NCBI GenBank assembly: GCA_009767595.1
Contig: VSDK01010067.1
Coordinates: forward strand, 127,409-191,408
Length of the DNA: 64,000 nucleotides
Direction: 5' to 3'
DNA from: Symbiodinium kawagutii
Taxonomy: Eukaryota > Sar > Dinophyceae > Suessiales > Symbiodiniaceae
The position numbers were made by a program, and so were the translations under genes. The notes under the pieces are model-generated. The model was not told where the DNA came from. It saw only the letters and a program-made list of their open reading frames with translations, and ran no database searches. Of this stretch, positions 45,532 to 55,682 are shown one piece after another (the first letter of the stretch is position 1; every line of letters begins with the position of its first letter).

Positions 45532-45707
45532 ATGGCGCTGGACTTCAGCAGCGCTTCGCTGCGCTGGGAGCCCAGCGCCCCCGACGACGACAGCTGGCGG
45601 GGGGGCGACGGCCGGGCGGGTGCCCGACGGCCAGCTGTGGCTGCGCCCGACGCCCAAGAGCGACTTCTGGAGCCTCGCGGCGTTGATTGAGACGACTGTG
45701 GACGGTG
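45532..45707 (+). CDS. DUF1349 protein, N-terminal exon (gene F exon 1)
   Basis: ATG 45532 opens ALDFSSASLRWEPSAPDDDS, and the frame then fails at a run of seven G (45599-45605). With one G fewer it continues GRVPDGQLWLRPTPKSDFWS and LAALIETTVDG. Together these match the start of DUF1349 (W-x-N/E-P near the start, G-x-L-x-L, then K-T/S-D-F-W), a concanavalin-like beta-sandwich family ('regulation of enolase 1' type) of unknown biochemical role. The break is most simply an assembly or sequencing indel, otherwise a disabled allele. Homology and phase put the exon end after GACGGT with a GA donor (gaatga). A GT donor 3 bp earlier breaks phase. Whether ATG 45532 is the true start is not certain. 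Confidence 0.65.
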
Positions 45708-45954
45708 AATGACGGTGATCTTTTTGGATCCCATTTTCATGAATTTTGGTGATCAAGGTGATCTAGAATCCAATGAAGGTGATCTAGTATCCAATGTTGG
45801 GGACTTCAAATGGCGGGTTTGGATGTAAAATGATGGGTTTGAATGGATTTGAATGGATTTGAGTGGATTTTCGCTTGATACTTGTAGCAATTATTTTTGC
45901 TTCGCGTGATTGTCCTACTTGCTTGAATGCTGCGAGATAGTTTTAGGATGTTTT

Positions 45955-46560
45955 AGGATGTTTTAGCAGTGCTTGTAAGTTTGCGTGACGATTGTAGTAA
46001 ATGTTTAGATTTTGCACGACGGATGTAGTAGTTTTTTTCTTTTGTATGACAACTTAGGTATTCGTTTGGATAATTCCAGATAATTGTTATATTTTTGGCT
46101 TTTGCGTGAAAAATGAGGTACCTGTTTTGCCTTTGCACGATAATCGTACATAATTGTAGCTTGTTTGTGGTGGCATGATAGACGTGGTAATTGTTTTGAT
46201 TTCGCATGTTTAGTGAGGAATGTTTTGCCGTTTCGCGCGATAGTTGTAGTACTTACTTTGATTGTGCGTGGGAACTGTAGCAGCTGCTGTACTTTTGCAT
46301 GAGAACTGTCGTACCTGCTCTGATTTTGCACAGTAATCTTGGTAAGTCTTTTTCTTTTTCATGATGATCGTCGTGCCTGTTTTGATCCCGCATGATAACT
46401 GTAGTTTTTCTTGCATTTACTTGTACACGGCGACTGCGGGGTTTGCTTTGGCCTTGCGTGATCGTATTTTTACCTTCATGAAATCTGGGTTGTTTGCCTT
46501 GATCGCGCATGGTGCGTGTAATAGTTCTCGTGCTTTTGGGTGACAACGGTGGTTTTTGTT
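45955..46560. repeat. Degenerate ~40-55-bp tandem repeats (TTTTGCATGATAACTGTAGTA type)
   Basis: About a dozen imperfect units with the order TTTTGC(A/G)(T/C)GA - AACTGTAGTA - CTTGTTTTGAT. Minus-strand open frames here are a by-product of the repeats. The same family recurs at 53980-54390. Confidence 0.75.
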
Positions 46561-47368
46561 TTGATCTTACATTCTTATTACAGACTTCTTTCTTGAGCCT
46601 GAAGCAGCCGTTTTAGCCATTTCTTGGTCGCGCTCCCCTATTTTGAGCGATCAAAAATTTAAGCAGGTAGCAGCTGAAACACAGGGAAAAGAATGGAAAC
46701 AGATGCAAACAAACCGCAGCCTGACAAGGATGTGAACAATCGCAGTACTGCAGGCAATTTTGGTAAAACCCTTGGAGCAGGGACTCAGGGTGCAAGCATT
46801 CTCCTGAAGCATTTAGATAGATATTTTGTTCATTTGCGATCGTTTCCGCAATGTGAGGGTAACGTCGCAGGGAGGGCACAACCAAGGTTGCATGAATTTT
46901 CAGATCAATCCTGCACGCCTGTGAATTGTTCTTTCTGAAGTGGCGGGTGAACCATGGTTGCGACGGGCCAGGCTCAAGGTAAATTCCCACATATGGGGTT
47001 GTCCATTTATGTGGCTCCGCAACAGCTGGTAAGAAAACCGCCAATCAGCAGCTGGGTTCAGAAAGGGGTGCATCATTTGTTGGAGGGACCCATATGGTTT
47101 CTTGAAATGGGGCGTCACACGCGCTGCGCGGCAAAGGAGGACCTGAAACCTCTTCAGCAACACAAGGACGGAGGGCATCCTTTCCACAGAAGCATGTTGA
47201 GATCTCACGGGCTTTCAGTGTGCCTCATTCATTTTGGTGATCTTTGGTGTGTCTAGGAGGCTCACCAACCCTTGGACGCTGCCATTCGCGGGGGGCGAGT
47301 GCAGGAGCTCTGCGTTGCCTCCTGTTCATATCATGACATGGCAAAAATGACCGCCCATGACCGCTACA

Positions 47369-47524
47369 ATGGACGACCGTTTTCAAAATCTATCAGACAT
47401 CACTCAAGCACAGGAATTGTTTTGGCTTGGTGCTCTTGGTTGCGCCCGTGCCTGGTTGAGGTGCCTGGTGGAGGTGCTGTTGTTTGGCGTTCCTGTTGCA
47501 TTTTTTGCGTTGGGTAGATTGTGA
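47369..47524 (+). CDS. Short ATG-started frame, 51 residues, possible membrane peptide or exon
   Basis: Reads MDDRFQNLSDITQAQELFWL, then GALGCARAWLRCLVEVLLFG and VPVAFFALGRL before TGA 47522-47524. A polar N-terminus followed by a long hydrophobic helix makes a plausible small membrane peptide. It lies within a larger intron, next to a (TTG)17 array. Possibly a fragment of a transposed gene. Confidence 0.3.
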   Translation: MDDRFQNLSDITQAQELFWLGALGCARAWLRCLVEVLLFGVPVAFFALGRL

Positions 47525-47657
47525 GTCGACTTTCCCCGAATGTCATGGTTTGCCCATAAGTATTTCTGCAGTACTTGTGTGCCCAGGAGGCCGCATCTTC
47601 GAGCCAACTTGTGACTACGAATGCTTCTCGTCCGCAAAAGACTTCGGAGGACACGTT

Positions 47658-47707
<50 letters not shown>

Positions 47708-47708
47708 G
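47658..47708 (+). repeat. (TTG)17 microsatellite
   Basis: Perfect 51-nt run, open in all frames (poly-Cys, poly-Val and poly-Leu shadows; poly-Gln on the minus strand). Confidence 0.95.
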
Positions 47709-47869
47709 GTTCTTTGCCTTGGGTTGGTGCTGTTGTGAGTGGTGTTGCATGGCATGTGCTTGGCCCTTGTTGTGTGCTTCTCCCCCTGCAGCATTTTGAC
47801 CGCTCAAGCTGCTTTGTGGCCTTTGGCCTTCCAAGGACTGCAGCCACAGCCACTGCCCCATAGCCAACC

Positions 47870-47951
47870 TACAGCAACAAGAGCAACAACAGCAGCATCA
47901 TCAACAACAAAAACAACAACCACAACAACAACAAGAAGAACAACAACAATA
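47870..47951 (-). repeat. (CAA)n-rich imperfect array facing the TTG array
   Basis: CAACAA units with CAG and GAA interruptions. It is the reverse complement of the array 160 bp upstream, so the pair forms an inverted repeat with about 80% of the triplets able to pair (estimated by eye). Confidence 0.8.
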
Positions 47952-48054
47952 GCTAACACCGTTCCCCAGCAGTGTGCCCTGGCAGGACAACTTTCTGAGA
48001 CCAGCCTTGCAGCCCAGAGTGTTTGTGCCATGGAGTTCATTGACAGTTGCACTT

Positions 48055-48232
48055 GGTTGATGTGGTTGGCGGGCATGCTTAGTCATTGGTCAAAGTGCTG
48101 TTCAGGGGGAGTTGCAGTTGGTTGATGTGGCTGGCAGACATGTCTAGTCATTGGTCAAAGTGTGGCTTAGAGTGCAGTCGGTTGATGTGGTTGGCGGACA
48201 TGTCTGGTCATTGGTCAAGCTGTGGTTTAATG
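48055..48232 (+). repeat. Three tandem copies of a 53-65-bp unit
   Basis: Units at 48055, 48120 and 48180 each begin GGTTGATGTGG(T/C)TGGC and contain CATGTCTAGTCATTGGTCAA. Confidence 0.8.
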
Positions 48233-48282
48233 TTTTTTTTGTTTGCTGTGCATTTTTGTTTGGTTGGTTTTTTGTTTGGTTT

Positions 48283-48385
48283 TTCTTTGTTGTTTTGTTT
48301 TGTTTTGTTTTGTTTCTGTTTCTGTTTCTGTTTTGTTTTGTTTTGTTTTGTTTTGTTTCTTTCTTTCTTTCTTTCTTCCTGTCTC

Positions 48386-48439
<54 letters not shown>

Positions 48440-48445
48440 TGTCTC

Positions 48446-48505
<60 letters not shown>

Positions 48506-51500
48506 TTGCTTTCCTTCTCTACTTGTTCTTTGTCTTTTTTGTCTTTTCCAATGTCCTTTCCTTGGCCCTGTCCTTTCTTCCTTACTTTGTCCTTTCCTTT
48601 GCCCTTTCCTTTGTCCTTTCCTTTGCCCTTTCCTTTGCCCATTCCTGTGTCCATTCCTTTGTCCATTCCTGTCTGCGTTCCTGTGTCCTTTCCTTTGTCC
48701 TTCCCTTTGTTGTTTCTTTGTTTGCCTTTCCTTGGTCCTTCCCTTTTTCCTTTCAATCGTCTTTTCTTCTGGCCTTTCCTTGGTGCTTTCCTTTGTCCCT
48801 TCCTTTGTCTTTCCTATTGGCCTTTCCTTTGTCCTTTGTCCTTTCCTTTGTCCTTGCCTTTGTCCTTTCCTTCCCTTTGTCCTTTCCTTTGTCACGTCCT
48901 TTGCTTTGTCTTCTCCTTTGTCAACCCCATTGCTTTGGCTTCTCCTTTGTCTTTTCCTTTTTTTCTTTGGCCCTGTCCTTTGTCCTTTCCTTTTTCCTTT
49001 TCTTTGTCCTTCCCTTTTTGCTTTTTTTCGTCTTTTCCTTTGTCCTTCCCTTTTTGCTTTTCTTTGTCCCTCTGTCCTTTCCTTTTTCCTTTCTTTTGTT
49101 CCTTTGTCCTTTCCTTTCTCTTTCTTCTGGCCTTCCTTTTGTTTTTTCAGTTATCTTTCTTTTACCCTTCCTTTTGTTTTTTCTTCTGCCCTTTTCTTTG
49201 TTCCTGCCTTTTGCCTTTCCTTTGTCCTTTTTTGTTTTTCCCATTGTCCTTCCCTTTTTTGCTTTCCTTTCCTTTGTCTTTTTTGCTGGCCTTTCCTTGG
49301 CCCTTCCCTTTGTCCTTTCTTTTGTTTTTCCTATTGGCCTTTTCTTTGTTCTTTGCCCTTTCTTTTGTGTTTTCCCTTGTCCTTTGTCTTGTCCTTCCCT
49401 TTGTCTTTTCCTTTTGCCTTTCTCTTGGTTTTTCCTTCGGTTCCTTGTCCTTTCCTGTGTTCCTTTGTCCTTCCTTTTGTTTCTTTGTCTGTTCTTTTCT
49501 TCCTTTAATCCTTGTTTTTGCTGGCGCCGCCCATAGAGACGCGGTGCCGAATAGCTGTTTTTCATGTTCTTATGGTGATCACGTGTTTAGCAAGTCTGGA
49601 GATGATATTTGCTTCAGGATGTTGCTGCTACGTGGGGTGGGGGGGTGGATGGGTGGGTGGGTGGGTGGCGTACGTGCCTAAGTCTTTGCGCGCAAAAGCC
49701 AAGGAAGGACATGTGAACCAGAACCTCTGGCAATGGACCTACAGCTGGCAATACAGGATTTAACTTGGGCAAAGACCTTTGGCCAGCTGTGCCCGAAGTC
49801 TTGCAAGAGATTCGCCGAGGCTGAGTTGAAAAAAGGCCGCGTCCTTACGGGCGGCGTTACCTTGTTTTTCCCTTTGTTTTTTCCTTTGCCCATTCCTTTG
49901 TCCAGCCCTTTGTCCATTCCTTTGCTCTTCCCTTTGTTTTTCCCTTTGTTATTCCCTTGGTTTGCCTTTCCTGGTCCTTCCCATTTTCCTCTCCTTTGTC
50001 TTTCCTATTGGCCTTTCCTTTGCCCTTTGTCCTTTCCTCTGTCCTTGCCTTTGTCCTTTCCTTCCCTTTGTCCTTTCCTTTGTCACTTCCTTTGCTTTGT
50101 TTTTTCTTTTGTCGCTTCCTTTGCTGTGTCTTCTCCTGTGTCTTTTCCCTTCTCTTTTCCTTGTCCTTCCCTTTGTCCTTTCCTTTGTCACTTCCTTTGC
50201 TTTGTTTTCTCTTTTGTCGCTTCCTTTGCTGTGTCTTCTCCTGTGTCTTTTCCCTTCTCTTTTCCTTGTCTTTTCCTTTGCCCTTTCCTTTTTGCGTTTT
50301 TTTGCCCTTTCCTTTGTCCTTTCCTTGTTGCTTTTCTTTGTCCCTCTGTCCTTTCCTTTTTCCTTTCTTTTGTTCCTTTGTCCTTTCCTTTCTCTTTCTT
50401 CTGGCCTTCCTTTTGTTTTTTCAGTTATCTTTCTTTTACCCTTCCTTTTGTTTTTTCTTCTGCCCTTTTCTTTGTTCCTGCCTTTTGCCTTTCCTTTGTC
50501 CTTTTTTGTTTTTCCCATTGTCCTTCCCTTTTTTGCTTTCCTTTCCTTTGTCTTTTTGGCTGGCCTTTCCTTGGCCCTTCCCTTTGTCCTTTCTTTTGTT
50601 TTTCCTATTGGCCTTTTCTTTGTTCTTTGCCCTTTCCTTTGTGTTTTTCCTTGTCCTTTGTCTTGTCCTTCCCTTTGTCTTTTCCTTTTGCCTTTCTCTT
50701 GGTTTTCCCTTTGGTTTTTTGTCCTTTCTTGTATTCCTTTGTCCTTCTATTTGTTTCTTTGCATTTTTTCTTCCTTGAATCCTTGTTTTTCCCTTTGTTT
50801 TCTCCTTTGCCCATTCCTTTGTCCAGTCCTTTGTTCATGCTTCTCTTTGTGACTCCCTTTGTTTACCCCTCCTTGGTCCTTCCCTTTTTCCTCTCCCTTG
50901 TTTGTCCTATTGGCCTTTCCCTTGCCTTTTGCCTTTTCTTTTGTCCTTGCTTTTGTCCTTTCTTTCCTTGTGCCCTTTCCTTTGTTACTTCCTTTGCTTT
51001 GTTTTCTCCTTATTGTCACTTCTAGTACTGTATCTTCTCCTGTGTCTTTTCCCTTTTCTTTTCTTTGGTCCTTTCTTGTGTCCTTTCCTTCATCCTTACT
51101 TTTATTTTTTCCTTTGTTCTTTTTTTCCTATTCTTTGTCTTTTTTCCCTTTCGTTTATTTTTCCTTTTTTATCTCTTTATCCTTTTCTTTTCCCTTTCTT
51201 TTATTCCTTTGTCCTTTTCCTTTTTTTTCTGGCCTTCCCTGTATTTTAATATGTTTCTACCCTTTATTTTTTATTTTTGCTGTTTTTTTGTTCTTGCCTT
51301 TGGCTTTTCCTGTGTCTTTGCTTTTTTTCAAATTATCCTTTCCTTTATCCTTTTTTATCTTTACTTTTATCCTTGCTTTTATCCTTTCCTTTGTCCTTTC
51401 CTGTATTATGTCCCTTCGTTTTTTTTAAATCCTTTCCTTTATTCCTGTCCTTTGTCCTTTCCTTTTACCTTTCCTTTGTTTTTCCTCTTGGTTCTTAGTC

Positions 51501-51520
51501 TTTTCCTATTTTCCTTTGTT
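48283..51520 (+). repeat. 3.2-kb adenine-poor CT island with higher-order repeats
   Basis: Starts with (GTTTT)n and (TTTC)n runs, including two identical consecutive 60-bp blocks at 48361-48420 and 48421-48480. It then continues as irregular CCTTTGTCCTTTCC words. Because A is nearly absent, stop codons cannot occur on + and three overlapping 'ORFs' of 420-530 codons appear; they are not genes. Long segments recur: 49056-49517 matches 50330-50791 closely, and 48808-48955, 50005-50160 and 50907-51050 are related. Confidence 0.9.
49518..49864 (+). other. Non-CT interlude with coding-like fragments
   Basis: Between two CT units lies 350 bp of ordinary sequence. It includes RDAVPNSCFSCSYGDHVFSK in one frame, a GGGT/GGGC minirepeat near 49640-49665, and, from ATG 49733, MDLQLAIQDLTWAKTFGQLC then PKSCKRFAEAELKKGRVLTG, before running into the CT tract. 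The latter looks like a genuine former exon. Confidence 0.4.
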
Positions 51521-52480
51521 TTTCATTTTCTTTGACCCTTTTTTTCCTCCTTTACTTTTTTTCTGTCCTTTATTTTCTCCTTCTTTCTGTTGTCTTTTTT
51601 GAATTTTTTTCTTTCTTTGTTTTTCTGTGTTTATTTTTTGGTCCTTCCTTTCATTTTTTGCGTTTTTTAGTGTTTTCCTTGGCCCTTCCCTTTGTCCTTG
51701 CTTTTTTAATTGACTTTTTCTTCAATTTTTCTTTTGTTGTCCATTTTTATCTTTGCCTTTTTACCTTGCCTTTGCTTTTTTGCTGTTGCTTCCTTTATTT
51801 TTCTTTCTTGTTTTTTGCGTCTTTTTTTCAGGTTTTCTTTTTCTTTCATTTTCTACCTTTTTGTGAAATTTCTATTTTTTTGTATCTTTATTCTTTCCTT
51901 TTTTTACTTGTATATTTTTTTCATCCTTATTTCTATTTTTAGAATTTTTCTTTTTTTTAAGTCTATTTTTTGGTTTTAACTTGTTTTTTGTAAATATCTT
52001 GCCTTTTCTTTTTTGTTTTCTATCTATATTCAAATTTCCGATCAATATATTTGATGTGTTCGGGTATTTTCTATTTAATATAAATTTGTTTTTCTTTATT
52101 TTTTGCCTTTAATATCTAAAATTTCATATTCAGTATTTTAATTTTTTGTTTTATAAATACTTGTTTTAAAATTCTTTTTTGAAAACGTATTTGTAAACAT
52201 GTTTTTAAACTTTTGTTGTCCATTTAATTTTTTTATATTCATCTACTTTTTTCAAAAACCCGTTTTTGATTTATTCGTTTTCCTTTTGTGGATTTGTTTC
52301 AGAAATATATATTTTGAATGTTTTGTTTGTTTTAAAAACCTGTTTGCCTTTTTTATGTATTATAAATTTATTCGTCCAATATTCAAATATTTTTAGTTTT
52401 TTCAATTTTATCATTTTTTGATCAATATTCATTTTTTTGAATATATTCAATTTTTGTTTTCAAAAAAGAAATACGTTTGA
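51521..52480 (+). repeat. T-rich decay zone of the CT island
   Basis: Cytosine becomes progressively rarer from about 51.3 kb to 52.3 kb, while poly-T and later A increase. The words are still recognisable as derivatives of CCTTTGTCC at the left edge. Confidence 0.7.
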
Positions 52481-52489
52481 TGGCCGAAG

Positions 52490-53030
52490 CCCTATAAACG
52501 ATCAACCCTAAATCCATCAAACAATCAACAACAAAACTTCGAACCATAAACCCTAAAACCTTGAACCTGAAAGCGAACACTACAAAACCATTTACCCATC
52601 AACCTGAAAACGATGAACTCGGAAAATCGCTTGAGCCCTCAGACCACACGCGCTCAAACCTTAAAACGACTTATACAGCTTAAAGCTATACGCGCAAAAC
52701 AAATCCCACAAACCACCAGTCGAAAAACCTTAAACCACACACCTTCAAAGCCTTAACCCTCAAAACCATCATTCCAACAATGCAAGACCACAAACCTTAA
52801 AACATTCAACCAAAAAAACCATCAACCCTAAAACCATCAACTCCACGAACCATGAACGTAAAACCGTCAAACCAGCGCTCCCAAAAACCTTAAACCATAC
52901 ACCCCTAAAGCCTCGAATTTGAAAGCATATATATCTCAGAACCAAAGACCCAGAAACCTTCCAACCATAACCTTTCTTAAAGCATAGAGCCGCGATCTTC
53001 AAACCATTCTTCCACCAATTCTAAAACCAT
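52490..53030 (-). repeat. C-strand telomere-like degenerate repeats
   Basis: Repeated AACCCTAAA, AACCTTAAA, AAACCATCAACCC words, mostly 7-9 bp apart. These are the complement of the TTTAGGG-like words at 9233-9415 but more diverged. Confidence 0.5.
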
Positions 53031-53139
53031 CGCTCCGAGGTTGTTGATGGAATTGCGTCTTGGGTGCTTTGTGCGCTATCAGTTGTTGGTGTCAATGATA
53101 ACCCACTTAAAGAGGGGCTTTTTTCATTGCCGCTCAAAA

Positions 53140-53390
53140 CATATAAAACGCCAAAACATGAAAACACATATGGGTGCTTGGAGACTTTTCTCGTAATTTT
53201 TGTTGTTTTTGATGTTGTTGGTTTCAAGTTTATGAATGTGCGCAGAATGGCGAGGGCCATTTTTAATTGAAACCAAAAACACCGAAAACACGAAAGAAAA
53301 TAAACACATATTAGTATTTGAAAATGTTTCCTGTAATGTTTGTTGTTTTTTGTTTTTGGCCTGTTTCGTTGGAAGGAACATGTTTAATGA
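53140..53390 (+). repeat. Two imperfect copies of a ~130-bp unit
   Basis: Both copies have AAAACxCCxAAAACA, CACATAT, then a CTCGTAATTTTTGTTG / CTGTAATGTTTGTTG block and GTTTCxxGTTxxTGAATG. The first begins near 53140, the second near 53272. Confidence 0.6.
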
Positions 53391-53979
53391 AAACCAAAAA
53401 CAACAAAAATCAAGGGGTTGGATAGCCCCAAATGAAAACATTTTCCTACAGTTCAAGATTTGAAATCCGCACGGTGGAAGGGTTTAGCAATAGAGGAAAA
53501 ACTATTAAAAAAACAAAAAAAGATAAACTTGTTTTTTCTGCCTCCGTCGGGTCCGAGAAAAAGTGTGCGTGTTGCGCGGCGCGTGCTTGTGCCGCTCTCG
53601 GTGCGCACATCCCATGGAGAACAAGATGGCAGCCTGAAGGTGCTCCCGCGATCCCTTGAACTGCGTGGGTCTGCGGGTTTCCATCTTACATAATCGTTAA
53701 TAACGGCTGATACTTGTTGAAAATTGTTGGTAGTGATTTCTAAACTGGCAAGTAATGGCTGATCAATGGATATTTTTGTTGATAAAGTTGGCGCTTGTTT
53801 TGATTGCTTGCCCAGGACATGTTTGGTTTTGGTTTTGATTTTTCTGGGTAATTTTAGCTTTCGTTTTGTTCTTGTGATATTTGTCGTATTTGCTTGGCAA
53901 AGTACTTGTAGGAATTCCGTTTACTTTGGGATCAACATTGCGGCCTTTGTGTGGGCCGTGCATGATATCCGTGGTAGCC

Positions 53980-54390
53980 GTCGTACTTTTGCGCGAAAAA
54001 TACCATTTTAGCAGTCCTTGGTTTTTGCGTGGTAATTGCAGTGTGTGTTTCTGGTAGCGGGCAGCAATTGCAATTTATTTTGCGTGGTGACTGTGGCACT
54101 TGTCTTGATTATTTTTGAAAGACGGCGGCATTTTTTCTTTGGCATGATAATGATAATTGCTGCTCGCGAAAGTTGGAACAGATCTGTCTCTTTGGCGCGG
54201 TAGTTGTGGTGCATGTTTTGGTTTGCGACGCGATCACTTTAGTAACCCTGCCCTTTTACTTTTGCATGATGTTCTGATTTAGCGCCATGAAGATTTTTAC
54301 TTATTTGATCAATTTGCGCGATGATTGTGGTGATTGTCTTTATTTGGCATGATGTTCGTAGGTACCAGTTCGATTTACAAAATTTGAATT
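53980..54390. repeat. Second block of the TTTTGCATGATAACTG tandem repeat
   Basis: Same word order and orientation as 45955-46560 (TTTTTGCGTGGTAATTGCAG, TTTGGCATGATAATGATAAT). The two blocks bracket the CT island and gene fragments. Confidence 0.65.
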
Positions 54391-55598
54391 GGCTGATGTT
54401 GCTGTAGAGAGCAGTCAATGGTGACTTGTTGGCCAATTGACCGTTGATTGAATGATGTTAAACTGATGGGTTGATTGATGGGTTGTTGGTTGATGGTCAA
54501 GTGGCGGCTGGCTCCTGGTCATTGCTGGTCAATTTACGGCCGATGATTGGTTGGTGATCAACAAATGATTAGCAGTGTTAATATTGGCAAATGATGTTCG
54601 ACAATGGTTATTTGATTTTGGCTACTGGTTGATATTCATGCTTGCTGATGATCCACAAAAAAACCAGTTGTTGATAAACCAACCCCGTGTGAACCATAGC
54701 CGGTGATGGACGAATGCAAAAATACCCGCGCACCTCATCATGCTTAAGTACACAAGTCGATGACGTGGCACGTTGTAAGCAAAAACCATCGGAATGCAAC
54801 AGCAAAGGCAAAGGTTGACCACATTCAATTGTCAACGTTCAGCATTTACCGCCCGACAACAACAGAAAACATTACAACAACATAAATGGAATCCCGTGCA
54901 TACCGACCCTTGCACGGGCCAAAATCAATATACGAGAAAAAAACCCAACATTTCAAAGGGATCGCGCATGCTGCGGAAATGTGGTCGGGCCTGATTGCTG
55001 TTGATAGCTAGCAATCATTATACTTTAATTGGCAAGAGTATTTGATCATAGGTAAGCACGAGATTCCATTGAAATTTGGATCAGCGTACAGTTGATCAAC
55101 TGATTACAAGTGGATATTTGCCACAGAAAAAATTGCAACATTGTACGCCCAATATGGACGGGGGCTGCTGTTCTTGCCAAGGCAAAACCTTCTACAAACC
55201 GTTGCTGGTGAAACACGACGGGCAGGTGGGAGATGGGTTTGGAGGTTTAGAGTAGTTAATCATCAGTCCATGTCATTAGTCAACGCGGGCCCTGCAACAT
55301 CAAGCAGGTCAACTAGGGATTTTTCGCTGTTAAGCTAACCATTCATTGGAACACAACCTGGGAATCGTCCGAATGCAAGACACGCGACGCGACCCTCTTG
55401 GAAACCATCTCCAAACATCCTAATCAAACCATGGTGCAGTCGTAGACCACCATCATTAACCACATCAACTCTCATTGAGCCATCATCAATTGAACATCAG
55501 TCCGAATGTTGTAGCGTTCTTAATGATGTAAAATTCACTATTATTGCAACATCATAAACCATTATTAAAACATCAGGCTTGTTGCTTGCCATCGCCAG

Positions 55599-55682
55599 GT
55601 CTTGGTGTCCCCCGTGGAGGGTGAGGCCACACTCTCCTTAGCGTTCACCTTGACCCCACGGGCACAGTTCGATCAAGCAGGG
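55599..55682 (+). CDS. DUF1349 protein, exon 2 (gene F)
   Basis: Acceptor gcttgccatcgccag. Frame VLVSPVEGEATLSLAFTLTP, then RAQFDQAG. This matches the DUF1349 strand ending in D-Q-A-G. The next family residues (L/A-M-V) start exon 3, so the exon should end after GCAGGG with a GC donor (gccact). The DNA stays open to 55805, but that extension does not fit the family. Confidence 0.7.

Larger units (their letters stand above)
45708..55598. other. Gene F intron 1, about 9.9 kb
   Basis: Starts with G/T words (GATGGGTTTGAATGG) and ends with C/A words (CACCATCATTAACC). Between them lie a tandem-repeat block, a gene-fragment-like region, a CT island, a T-rich decay zone, telomere-like repeats and a second copy of the first repeat block; these are listed separately. 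Confidence 0.6.

Noticed and set aside
45955..46546. Minus-strand frames reading HAK/RAK/NYR-rich peptides
   Set aside because: Products of the degenerate tandem repeat; the same style appears at 54.0 kb from the second repeat block.
48086..49681. Overlapping plus-strand frames of 421-531 codons in the CT island, rich in Phe/Leu/Pro/Ser
   Set aside because: The tract has almost no A, so TAA, TAG and TGA cannot arise in any frame; all three frames are open at once. Codon content simply mirrors CCTTTGTCC repeats.
48208..50518. Minus-strand Lys/Glu/Gly-rich frames opposite the CT island
   Set aside because: Complement of the same low-complexity DNA; no start context, splice signal or non-repeat residues.
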